Positions 11,700 to 24,547 of a stretch of 64,000 bases of DNA are shown here, in pieces. The stretch is from Meghimatium bilineatum (Eukaryota > Mollusca > Gastropoda > Stylommatophora > Philomycidae). Location: the NCBI GenBank assembly GCA_034231615.1, contig CM067309.1:24171965-24235964 (forward strand), given 5' to 3'. The notes under the pieces were generated by a model. That model made no database searches, had not been told where the DNA came from, and saw only the letters and a program-made list of their open reading frames with translations. Position numbers and translations under genes: made by a program. Within the stretch, counting starts at the first letter, position 1. Each line of letters starts with the position of its first letter.

Positions 11700-12140
11700 A
11701 ACTAAAATGCACACTACAGCAATCAGTATGTAACGCATCAACCCACGCTGGCGAGCGAAAGAAAAAGCAAATGCTATATGGAGAACTTTAGATGGATTCT
11801 CTCTCGCAAGGCCGGAAGAAAAAAGGAACGTTTTAAAGACACTTAAGACAACACAGACTCAATTCAAAATAGACACAATTTAATGAGAGAGCTGTCGTCT
11901 CAAGAGTGATGCAGCAGCTGCAGAGAATCTCAGACACGATGCTGCGCAACAAAAACGTGCTAGAAGAAAGGCAAGAACTACTCAATGACTCACAGACTCA
12001 TCCTAAACATGCTCAAGGTGCGGTAGAGAATTTCAGGCATGCATTTCACTCACTAGTCACAGGCAGACATAAGGCTGACATCATTACATTCATCATCATC
12101 ATCCCTGCTGAGAAATTTGATCATCGTCGACTATGACATA
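11700..12140 (+). mobile_element. Decayed LINE family D 3' end
   Basis: GCGAAAGAAAAAGCAAATGC, GGCAGACATAAGGCTGACAT and a CATCATCATC stretch follow the same order as the end of the copy at 8975-9660. Reading frames are badly broken. Confidence 0.45.
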
Positions 12141-12765
12141 CGCACAACGCAATGAATGAAAATATCAATAGTGATATTGCTGATAGAATGAACCGAGGGA
12201 AGGGGGATACGAGACTGTCATTCGTGTTGATTATTGAGGGACGTGTTTGACGTTCAACTCAACATTCTTATTTTCTCTGGCATTTGGAACAGGGATGATT
12301 ATCAAAACTTGCGCAAGTCTTCAAACATATTTTTTTTACGTAGTGAGACTGTAGATTGAAATGACACGAGCAGAACAGTCCTATATCCTTTTCGCGAATT
12401 TTCTGTGACTCCCATGCAGTCATCAAGAATGCTGCAAATGAAAGTAATAAGTCCCTCACAGACGTTCATTCATAGGCATTCGACACACACTATTATAGCG
12501 GCGATCATGAGGCGGAATAACCAACCACAATCCTAACCTTAGTAGTCTTCTCTCCGATGTGAAATGGTGCCTCCTTCGCATGACTGATGAGTCCAATCTC
12601 TAAAAGACTCTAAATGATATGTCACAATATAAGCTGGAATGGAGGTCTGGAAATAAGGGAAATCAATCTGATATCTCCCATCGCCTTTGACTTAGCTCTC
12701 TTAGATTCCAGCAATGTTCTACCACGTTTAAAACGTTCAATACCCGCTCAAATAATATACGCTGC
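12141..12765. other. No recognised feature
   Basis: Nothing supportable on either strand. Confidence 0.4.
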
Positions 12766-12767
12766 AG

Positions 12768-12995
12768 AGAAGGTGTTACTATTATGTGGCTACCCTTATG
12801 GGTCCGGGCAACACAAGTTCAATACAAATAAAATAGATTTTAAAAAAGCATGCACATTGCAGATGCCTTCACATGTAATCAATACTTAATGCAATGTGAC
12901 ATTATGTGGACTGTGTTTACATCCTGTGTTTAATTCTCTGGATTACATCCTGCTAATCTGCAGGAGTTTGAGACCGAACGAAAAAGAAGTGCAAG
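12768..12995. mobile_element. Two small family S fragments
   Basis: 12768-12815 resembles the S head on the minus strand (GTCCGGGCAACAC end). 12935-12995 is an S tail on the plus strand (ATCCTGCTAATCTGCAGGAG then GAACGAAAAAGAAG). Confidence 0.5.
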
Positions 12996-13009
12996 ATGTG
13001 TGTACATTT

Positions 13010-13408
13010 ATCTGCGCGCCATCATTCTAATCAGGATGATGGAAAACCTTGACACTATAATCCTTGAAGCTTCACAAACACGCTCTCTGGAGCGAATTGG
13101 TAGTGTAAGGCAACAAAGGTGCAGGTTATCAAGAACCACTTTTGGCAGTTGTGAAACGGCATAAACTTGTTTGGCTTGGACACGTAAAGACACACGACTT
13201 ACTTTCTATAATTATTTTGCAAGGAGCAGCCGAGGATGGAAGAAGAGGAGACAGTCAAGGATAAATTCTGAATTGCTAACATCAATGTATGGCTGGGCAT
13301 GCTTTTCCCACATTCCTGCTAATGGTTTGATGATAGAGGCGTTAGGAGGGCTTTTTATACTGATGTGTGGCATCCCTATTACCCTGACGGGATATGGGTC
13401 TTATTATT

Positions 13409-13448
<40 letters not shown>

Positions 13449-13450
13449 GA
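13010..13450 (+). mobile_element. LINE C-terminal fragment ending in a (TTA)n tail
   Basis: EPLLAVVKRHKLVWLGHVKT followed by SIIILQGAAEDGRRG is a familiar LINE C-terminal segment. The 3' end CTGACGGGATATGGGTC passes directly into about 50 bp of TTA repeats (13400-13448). Confidence 0.7.
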
Positions 13451-13600
13451 CCCCAGGCCTATATTAAATTGACTCTATTTTACATAAGAATATTAATAAA
13501 AATAGCAGACACATATAGACATACATAGTTTACTTGTATATGATAATTCTATGTGTATTTCAGATTATTTACTGGAGAAAGTCCTGAAGATACCGGGACC

Positions 13601-13646
13601 ATGATGTTAATTACTGTCCTAGTGGCCATTTTGTCTGCTATGGGAG
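13601..13646 (+). CDS. Exon 1: signal peptide
   Basis: Encodes [15 protein letters not shown] and the first base of Gly16. The stretch is short and hydrophobic, as expected for a secretory signal, with likely cleavage near the Gly-Ser-Ser that follows. The donor is GAG|GTAAGC and leaves phase 1. A pyrimidine-poor CAG at 13561-13563 could be the acceptor of a 5' UTR exon. Confidence 0.8.
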
Positions 13647-16600
13647 GTAAGCAATCTCTTTGTATAGTTACCACCTGTTTGATTCCCTCTATGCCCGGAT
13701 GTCGTGGTGCCTGGATTAACAGAACCGCGACCTCCACTATTTTTGATGGCTGTAAACTCTGATATAACTAAAATGGACTAACATCTACGGTAGAAAGCAG
13801 CGAACCTCACAAAATGAGATACATTTTACGAAATCAAAAATTCAATTTGCATTTCGTGGAGAAATTTCTGGATGGTTGTCGCAGTGGCAAAAAAAGAAGT
13901 CATCAACTGAACTTATTGACAACACAAGAGACAGAGAGTTGTGGAGATGCATGGTCGTCTACGCCACTCGGCATGACACTTGATTGATTGACTGATTGAT
14001 TGATTTCGTTGCGCAGGAAACGTGTGTGCATTTTTTTTATTTATTCGGTGTAGTAAGTTATAACTTAACTTTTAACTTTACAATGTTAAACGTATATACT
14101 TGTACCTACTTGCCACTTTTCCTTTCAGCCATGTCAAATAGCAAGCCCGTGGATACTGGGGAAATAGGGTGGTTAGGGGGTATTAAGCCCCCATTTTCCT
14201 TTCATTTAAGAAGTCAGAACGCCCTTGTGTTGTCGGGACCCGAAAGGGGAGCAAAAAAATAGCAACACTGTTTACCTTCCACGCATGTCGTAAAAGGCGA
14301 CTAAGGAGGTTATGGGATGGAGTTGGTTGTCCCATCCCATATATGGTCAGTGACCCAAAGCCATGCTGAAGTCGAATGTGTCGGGCCGAAAGGCGCAGAT
14401 ATCACAGCAATGTTATAAACCAACATACAATGCATTCCGTTCTCCGGACTACATCCTGCTAATCTGCAGAAGTTTGAGAACGAACGCAGAAGAAGAAGAA
14501 GAAGTCAGAACAGATCATTTCGCACTTCTTTTTCAACGTTCATTCTCAAACTCCCGCTTGATCTCTCTTGTAGAAGGATTACTATTATATTTCAAGCATG
14601 ATGTAGTACATAGAATGGCCATGTGTTGTATTACAGTTTTATTTTGTGCACTTTATTATTCCAGCAATGGGTATATCAAAATGCAACTTTCCAGTACTAA
14701 ATCCTGGCCACATGGTCCAAACATTCTTTTTCAGCGTTCATTCTCAAACTCCCGCAGGATCTCTTTTGTAGAGGTCCGTACGCCTACTAAGTTACCAGCA
14801 GCATGTAGTCAAGAGAATGAAATGCGTTCTGTCGCCGTTTTATTTGCGTGAATGGACCGATACCATTTTCGTGAATATTTTGTAATCTGTTATTTTGTAA
14901 TCTGTTATTTTGTAATCTGTTGTTGGAACAATATAAATAAGACTAAACTTCCAGCTATATTAGAACACCGTAAACAATGTAGAATTGCCTGCTATATAAG
15001 AACACCGTAAACAATGCGGAATTGCCCGCTATATTACAACACTAAAAAGAAGGTGGAATTACCTCCTATTTTGCTACAAATGTAACGTTCGGATTTCACT
15101 TGTTTAAAATATGTCTATATCTGTGATATTTAAGGATAACTGGAGAGGAGATGGACGCCAATATCTAAATATTCCGACTATTAAAATATTAGCTGATAAT
15201 AAACGACGAAAACATGCAATGTTTGGACATGTACGCCGACATGATTCTTTGTGGAAAAAAATCAATACTGTAGAGAACCGTCCAAAAGTGGAAGAAGCAG
15301 AAAAGAACAAATAAAAGCATGGAAAGACAATATCATGAACTGAACACAACAAAATTTATCCTTACTGATCAGTATTGTTGAAGATAGACATCATTGGATG
15401 TCTCTGTATTGATACATCTAATATTGTATAGTCATATTGTACCATGACTGGTAACGGATTTTTAGATAGAGATAGATATATGTAATATAGTCTTATCAAG
15501 ACATTTCACCTGTAGGAGGATATTTAACACCCCCTCTCTCCACTAATATACTGGCTTGGTGTAATATAGGGTATTAATTTTGTTGTGAGATAACTCATAT
15601 TTGTTTGTTGAGAGAGAACTCATATTTGATTATTTGTTGAGAGAGAACTCATATTTGATTATTTGTTGAGAGAGAACTCATATTTGATTATTTGTTGAGA
15701 GAGAACTCAAATTTAATTGTTTGTTGAAAGAGAACTCATATTTGATTATTTGTTGAGAGAGAACTCACATTTGATTGTTTTAATATCTTCAGGAAGCAGT
15801 CAGGTTGTTAAGAAAGACAAGACCCCAGTTGTCCATTGTTCAAATTCCGCAAGATTGTACCCTGATCAAGAAGATTGCAAGAAATTTTCCAGATGCGTAA
15901 ACCGGAAACTGGTAACGATGTCATGTCCACCTAAAACAGTTTTTGATCCACAAGGTCAAATCTGTACCTGGCGTGAAGATATGGATGGATGCAGTGAAGC
16001 AGGTATGAGAAATCAACCGAATGTCTCCCCAAACAAAGGACTTGGTGGTAGTATAGATCCAACAAGAGAAACACGAAGTACACGGGAGAGTAGCGCACAC
16101 AGCTCCAATTTCGTTAATGGAGTTTCAACGCAACAGACAAGTGGAAATGTTGAACTCGGAAAACAGAACGAAAAAAACTATAATATTATCAAACGAGGAA
16201 ATAATAATTTAAGCCCTCAATCAGAGAAAACCACACAAGAAGATAAGACCAACATGAACATCGGAAAATTGAATCGAAGCAACTGGAACAAAGCACAGCC
16301 TTCGCTAACAGCAAATCCGTTACCATCGACGATTGCAGGATCAATGACTGGGCCAGCCAATTTGAATGAGGATAAATGGAGGAGAAACATTGCTACAACT
16401 GAAGCTATTTTTTCCGAAACTAGTGGTCAATCAAGACACAGAGGTGCCCCAAATAGCCGACCATACCAGGCTGATCTAGATAGCACTGTGCCTGCCAGCA
16501 ACACGGAGTCAGATGCCAATATAGATAGAGAAAATGTAAACGATGGAAACCTCCCTGAAATCGAGTCAACAGAATCTGAAGCTGAACTGACAACCACATC

Positions 16601-19600
16601 ACCAGGAGTTGACAACAGCGAAGCTAGCACTACAACTTCCAGCCCTGACACTGTCGACAGTACCCAAGATTTACTGTCCGAAAGTCGCAAATACGCTAGC
16701 AGCATAACCGCCGATAACATGACATTTGATACAGTCACAAATATCGCAGCACAAGTCAAGGAAGAAAGAATAACTGATGAAACTGATAAAGGAATAATAG
16801 ATCCTGACACAATTAGGATTGATGATACAGAAAATTCAACAATCAGTAATGAAGATGAACTCCAGATCGATGCTGAGACCTCCTCTAATTCTGTGACCAT
16901 ATCGTCAAGTACACCTTCTATGGAACGTACGTCAGATGAGGATAAGCTAGATACCACCAGATCCCAGCTAATTGATGGAAACAACAACATGACTCTCACA
17001 AATTTAAACGTATTGGAGAAGCCGAACGTTACTGAGGAAACTGATGAATTTGACAACCTGTCACATCTTATACAACCGTACAGAGCAAAGTTAGACCGGC
17101 GGTCCTACAATATGGTTGACGATACACTCAAAGAAAGTTTGCCAGCGATAACTTTAAAATTTAAAAACGGCGTACTGGAAACCGATCAAATAAGGATCAC
17201 TGGTAAGACACGCATTTCCCCAGAGAAGCTTGAGTTGATGACTGGCAAAATCGTGAACAGAGATTTGCTAACGGTAACTACTGCACCAGATAATATTCAA
17301 CCAAGATGGTATGATAAGCAAGTTACACCAGAAGAACATATCAGCAGTATATCTCCTGTCACAGTTACTAGAGAAACTGAATTATATCCTGAAATTGCAG
17401 AATCCAAATTAGATTTCGCTGGAATCAATACTGTTCACGAGATAGAATCGAATGAGAATTTGGACACCAACTACATGTCAGCTCCATACCTAGTCACAGG
17501 TAAGAATGATCTTATAACATTTCAATGCATTTTAGACGTGTATGTTGTTCGTCCATCACATGATGATGATGACCATTTGTTACATCCACTTTTGAAAATT
17601 CAATTTTAGTTATGTCCATGATTATGAGTTCGTAGATGGCTAATGAGCCCTATTCGAGCTGTAAATGTCCTTGGACAGTTTGGACATGGAATAACGACTG
17701 TAGACGGATCTTGGTCTATCCGTGACTTTCTAGCTGTTCTCCGCTGTTGAGCTGCTGCATTTCTCTTTTTTTCACAAGATGATGCGCTCTTTTTTATTTT
17801 AGAACGCCATGTAGATCTATTTTGTGCACGTTCTTCCCGTGTATTGTGGTCTTCTTCTTCTTCTTCTTTCGTTCACTTGAAACATGTCTATATCTGTAAT
17901 TCTGTCTCCTTAATAAAACTCACTGTCTTTTGTAGCTCATACAGTGTCCCATAGAGCTTTGATTCCAGTATTGTTTCCTCTGGCCAATATGTCTGCCTCA
18001 GCGTTTCATGCTCAGAACACTCTTGAAGTATATGTTTGGCACTCTGTGCTGCCTGTCCACATGTACACATGGCTGTGTTGCCAATCTTGAACTTTGTATA
18101 CATGTGACTGCGGAGTCGGTTGTGTCCTTTTCTGAGACGTAGAATTATAACTTGTTCTGGTCTGTTCATAATATGATTATTCATCTTGTGTTGGTGTTTG
18201 TGGCTTTCTTATTGACTTGATCATCTGTTTTTTCTGATGGTAGGTGATTGGTATATCTGGTTGGTCTTCGGCAGCACCTTTCTTAGCCAGTTGGTCTGCT
18301 TTTTCATTTCCTGGTATTCCACAGTGAGAGGGTATCCACTGCATGGTTACCCTATACTGGTAAGACAATTCGCTAAGTAGTTTTTTCTATCGTGGTCTAT
18401 TTCAAAGGCTTTCAGTGAGTCCTTTAACGAGTCCTTGTAGCGCTTCCTTTGGCCACCTTGAGATCATATACCCTTCTCTAGCTCACCATAGAGAAGTATC
18501 TTTGGCAGACGATGGTCTGGCATGCGCACCAAATGACCTGCCCAACGAATCTGTGTCTGCATCAGACGTGTATACACATTCGTTGAATAGGTTGATTGGT
18601 TGTTCGTCCATCATATGGTCACGATGACCATTTATTACATCAACTTTAAAACATATTCAGTTAGCTATGCCCTTGACTATGAATTCGTAGATAACTAATA
18701 TGAGATATCCTGTCCACAAATGTGCTTGGACAGTTGGGGCATGGCATGACTACTGTATATGATTTTTTTTTATCTACCCGTGATATTCTAGCTACTTTCC
18801 ACTGTTGAGCTGCTGCATTTCTGTTCTTTTTATATGATGTTGCGCCTATATTTACTGTATAACATTATGCTTCTCTACTTTTGTACAAGTTTTTCCCATA
18901 TCCAAGCACAGGATTCATCCGTTGGCTACTTCACCACCTGACGACCAATGTCAAACCTTTATTAGCAAACATTCAGCATTTGTAACGTAACGATATTAGG
19001 TATTAGGTATGTTGATTATCATCTTTGCACACCGGACACGCCCATAGGTGCTCTGATCTCTACTTCAGTAAATCTCTCAGGGTATAACGGCTAATTGTTC
19101 CGGTTCTTTGTTGGTTCACTACTCTTTTTGAAATCTTTGTCAGGGGTTTTCTTCGGGCCACGACCATTTTCACTCCCAACTCTTGTATTCTTGATATTGA
19201 CTCATGCTTATTCATCTCAAAATCGTATGATCGTGAGCACTCACGAAGAGCAGTGAGTAATGTAAGATATTGTTTCATAATATTCTTTGCTTTATGTCTT
19301 TGGTGATTTTATCCACCAACTTAAATTTGAACATTTACTCCAAGATCCTGTATCTTTTAGTAATGATAACAACTATGGTAATGATAATTTAGTAATGATA
19401 ACAACTATGGTAAAGTGTTACTTTCACTGATTATTAATATAACTAAAAGAAAAATAATGTCAGTGAGAAACAACAACAACAACAAAGGAACACGGGCGAT
19501 ACGGTCCAATATGTAGGCAATATCTACATCAAGAAACAACGAACCAGAAATAAACACACACAACAGTCAATACAATGTTGTTCATGCTTCAAATTCATAT

Positions 19601-20671
19601 CGGAATTTGATGATTGCACATAACTCATAGATTTATATCAGAAATTAATGATTACACAAAATTGATAGATTCATATCAGAATTTGATTCTTCATCATCAT
19701 CAGGTGCCATGCCGGATGGCGTAGGTGGTCATGGCTCTCCACAGCTCTCTGTCCAAAGTATTATGTATCAAGATCGTTGTTGTTTCCCTGTCGTGCCAGG
19801 TTGTCAAACTGTCTAATATTTTCTCACGTTGTCGCCCTCTGTCTCTGTTGCCTTCAATTTTGCCTATTGTGACTATGTTCTCCAAACCTGCCTGTATCAT
19901 GAAGTGGCAAAAAAAAGAAGATTGCATTTTTCTTATATTATTGATTAAAGACCGTTTCGCATTTGACTCATTCAACACCTCTATATTAGTTTTTCTGGCA
20001 GTCCATGGTATTCTCAGCATTCTTCTATAGAACCACATCTCTCTATTGCCTCTAATTTTCAACTTTCTAGTTTGTTTATTGTCCAAGACTCACACCCATA
20101 TGTTAGTATAGGGTTTATATAACACTGCAGAACTCTCTTTCTCACCTCTAATGACAAGGTCATATTACACATTATATGTGATTTATCTTTGAATTTTACT
20201 TTGATATTTGATTTATACCATAGTCTTTAAGTTATCTATCCGACTTGTTCTATATCTTATACTGGCATTGTATGCAGATCTTCGTTTGTTATATGTTCTT
20301 GTTGGTAGTTGGTTATGGTTCATTTTCATGGTGTGTCCAAATCATTTTATTTGTTGCTTCTCTATGTATTCTGTGCATGGTTATTATAATGATTCTTCTC
20401 CTGATTTCATAATTGCTCATTTTGTCTAGTTTCGTAACACTTGTAACTTTTCTTAGGCATTTCATTTCACACGTTTTAAGTTTTCTCTGCTTGGCTACTG
20501 TTAGCGCCCATGCCTGGCAATTGCTAGCAGAGTGAGGGCACACAAACACTATTTACCATCTACCTCCTGACTTTCATCTTGATCTTTAGGTAGAGCAGTA
20601 ATGGTGATAATCAACATTAATAACAGGTAAATCTAAGTATATTAATATGTTCATATATATGCATGTATGTA

Positions 20672-20757
<86 letters not shown>

Positions 20758-23144
20758 TATTAATTAAAACAACAATACCTGAATACTTTTATCGCTCCCC
20801 TTTGTTTACCCATTCAGGTCTGACACGACCATTTCGTTGTCCATCTCTTGACGGACATTTTCCGGACACCAAGAACTGCGCCGTCTATTATCACTGTTCC
20901 AGGGGTCAAGCATACAGAAGGTACGAGCGTTTATTTGTTTTATATAATAAATCGTGCTATAGTGAAATGTGCTAAAAGGAAACGCGATATAATGACGCGG
21001 TCTATAGTGAGACTTGTTGCTATAGTGAATCTTGCTATAATGAAATGTGTTAGAGTGAAAAGATCTATAATGAAACGTGCTATAGTGAAATGTGCTATAA
21101 TGAAACGTGCTATAGTGAAACGTGCTATAGTGAAATGTGTTAGAGTGAAAAGATCTATAATGAAACTTGCTATAGTGAAACGTGATATAGTGAAACGTGA
21201 TATAGTGAAACGTGCTAAAGTGAAATGTGCTATAGTGAAACGTGATAGCGTGAAACGTGCTATAGTGAAACGTGATATAGTGAAAGATGCTATATATACT
21301 TATACTTCGTTGACTTTCAGACCATCACATTGATGATTGTGACAAAGGTAGCTATCAACATCAGACTCTGGGCAGGGGCGTATAGTTTTTCATGAAAGAA
21401 TACAGGATATGGCCAAGTTCGTCTTCGCTCTTCGTCGTACTTATGGCAGGTCTTAAACAAGAGTTCTGCTGATATTGTGCAGGTCCCACATGTGCATAAG
21501 TCTGTTGTGCCGACCTTGTATGTAGGATTTATTTGGTGGCACAATCTGTTGTATTCTGTGCGTAGCTAGCCTGAAAATAATCAGAAAGAAATCTGTTCTA
21601 TGGACTGAACTCTTCAATCTGGACTATGTTCTGCTACTCTGCAGGAGTCTGACATTGAACGAAGACGAAGAAGACCACAAGAACCGCTCTGGAGATCTAT
21701 GCCTCATGTGATCTGAGTGTATCTCTTCCACTTTGATTTGAGCGTGACTTAAATTCTTGTAAACAAACGAGGCCCAGGTTAAACTGAAGATGTTAAACTG
21801 GAAACTGGGATGTGGATTTTAAGAGGAATGACGAAAGTTCAATGGACTATCAAGAAAACTAATGTATAGTCATCAAGTACAAATTATAGTAAAAATTATA
21901 AGAAGAAAATAATATTTTAGGGTATGTGATTAGAAAAGCAGACCTTGAACATTTAGTAACCCCTGAAAAGATCAAAGGTAGAAAAGACAGAGGATAACGA
22001 AGAGAGAAGTTGAAGGATGGCTTGACACTGTGGCACAAGTCACCAAACTAAACTTATTAACAACACAAGAGACAGATAGTTGTGGAGAAAAGTTATCGCC
22101 TGCGCAACTCGGCATGACACTCGATTGATGTGTGGTGAAGATGAAACAATTAGTTCCAACCAAAACACAAATTAAAGTTCTGGCGAGACTGACTTATTCA
22201 TGTTCTGCTCCAAACGTCATGTAAAGCTGTCAGCTGTCACTCTAAAAAGACATCTATCGTTAACATCATTTGAAAATAGATGTGTATTTGTAAATTCTGC
22301 TTTTTTTTCTCAGCTATAATGTCCAATACATTATTGCGCCGAAAGCAAAGTTATTAAATGTTTTGTGCAATTTGGTCATACACGTGTCTTATTACGGTTG
22401 CTAGGTTGCGTACAGAAACTATACATTTTGTCTCTGTGCATATGTACACTATCTGTCTATACATCTATGTCTGCCCTTTCACTGCCGAATAAGGTGCATA
22501 GGGCAAAAAAACAGAGCTTCCCAGATCGAGCAACGTGATGCTACTGTGCGTAGTCCTACATGTTGTTGAGACTCATTGTCATACCTTCTTTGATGTTGTC
22601 CTGCGAAGAGTCTTCCTCTTATGTTTTTCCACCTTGTACCCATTTTAATGCTTGCGATCTTATGTGATCTTATAGTAAGTATATCTGATAGTAAGTAAAA
22701 TCTCAGAGTAAGTATATCTCAGAGTAAATATATCTGATAGTAAGTATATCTGAGAGTAAGTATATCTGAGAGTAAGTATATCTGAGAGTAAGTTGACTGA
22801 GAGTAAGTATATTTGAGAGTAAGTATATTTGAGAGTAAGTATATCTGAGAGTAAGTATATCTGAGAGTAAGTATATCTGAGAGTAAGTATATCTGAGAGT
22901 AAGTATATCTGAGAGTAAGTATATCTGAGAGTAAGTATACATGAAAGTAATTATATATAAAAGTAAGTATATATGAAAGTAATTATATATAAAAGTAAGT
23001 ATACATGAAAGTAATTATATATAAAAGTAAGTATATATGAAAGTAAGTGTATCTATGAATATGTATTTCTTGTTTGTATATTATATTTCTCTATATTCTC
23101 TACTTCTAGGTCTAACACTTCAGCTCTCTCTCTCTCTCTCTCTC

Positions 23145-23229
<85 letters not shown>

Positions 23230-23659
23230 TTACATTATCTTTATGTTCTCCAGAGATTGCCCGACTGGCCAAGTATTTCATCCCAAAGTTCAGTCATGCG
23301 TGTCCAGCAGCAGCAGCGTAGAATCTCCATGCCTCAGCACAAACATGGACATTACTCCTCAGGAACAGGAAACCTTACGTATGAATCATATTACATCATT
23401 CAGTTATCTCGTATTGATGCCATCATCATATTCAGTTATCTCGTATTGGTGTCATCATCAATATTCAGTTATCTCGTATTGGTGCCATCATCAACAGTCA
23501 TCTCTTTTCAAACTACTCATATACACACTGAAATCCTGACCATCAACATTAAGGGCTTACAATAGCAGAATTTAAAAAAAGCCTACATCTGTTATGTTTT
23601 CGATTTTTTATTTTTATTTTGTTGATCTGCGTTGGCATGCGATACATATAATAATAATA

Positions 23660-23713
<54 letters not shown>

Positions 23714-24505
23714 GAAACCCATAATCCGTCGTGGTTGTAGGGATTTCACATTGAAACATTTATCGCAGAGATCTCCACGCATCAATATCCTCTACAGTCC
23801 TGATGAGTTTGAAAATTTCACAATGTGTCTTGTCCTTGATATTATCGAGCAGTCCTCTTCTTTCCATGTCTTCTTCTTCCACCCTCTTAACACACATTGA
23901 AGAATATATTTTTTCATCAAGGAATGTCTCATTACGTGACCCTACCACCGGAGTTTATGCATGTTCACAATTGTTAACAGGAGTTCTTAAATATTTATAT
24001 ATACATAATGGAGTTCAGGGCACCCGGGAGAAGAAGAAAGACTAGACTGACGACAATAAAGATAACATGAATACATCGTTGGAAAATGAAAGCCACATGG
24101 CCCAAGAAAGAGAGTGGTTTAAGGAGATAATTGGGAAGAGAACGTTCTAAAAAGAATGTTACATGACAGATGTATATATACGAGGTATATATATATATAT
24201 AGTGATCAAAACGACATACAGGGACGCAATCCACACCGTCATTTGTAAGGATTTTGTACATTCTACTCGTAGATTTTTATTGTGGATAGCCTTGCTCAAA
24301 GTATATCATCTAGACATCATCATTATGTGTGCACATATACGTCATAATCTATGATGTACCTATAGGATATGAATACTATCACAATCTGTCCTGTAATAAG
24401 CATGATTATTCAGTGAATAATCGCCCTTTTGTAGTGGATCCATGAAATAATCAATTATTACAAGATCTTTGTGCACGAATGTGTGTGTGTTTGTGTGTGT
24501 TTATT

Positions 24506-24547
<42 letters not shown>

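Noticed and set aside
15717..15792. In-frame upstream extension of exon 2 with its own ATG
   Set aside because: It lies in the 31-bp minisatellite before a good CTTCAG acceptor; the signal-peptide exon 1 joins in the right phase instead.
16427..17056. 209-codon minus-strand frame
   Set aside because: Shadow of the Ser/Thr-rich linker of exon 2.
20848..21333. 161-codon frame starting inside exon 3
   Set aside because: It uses another frame than the CBM14 exon and runs through the 15-bp array.
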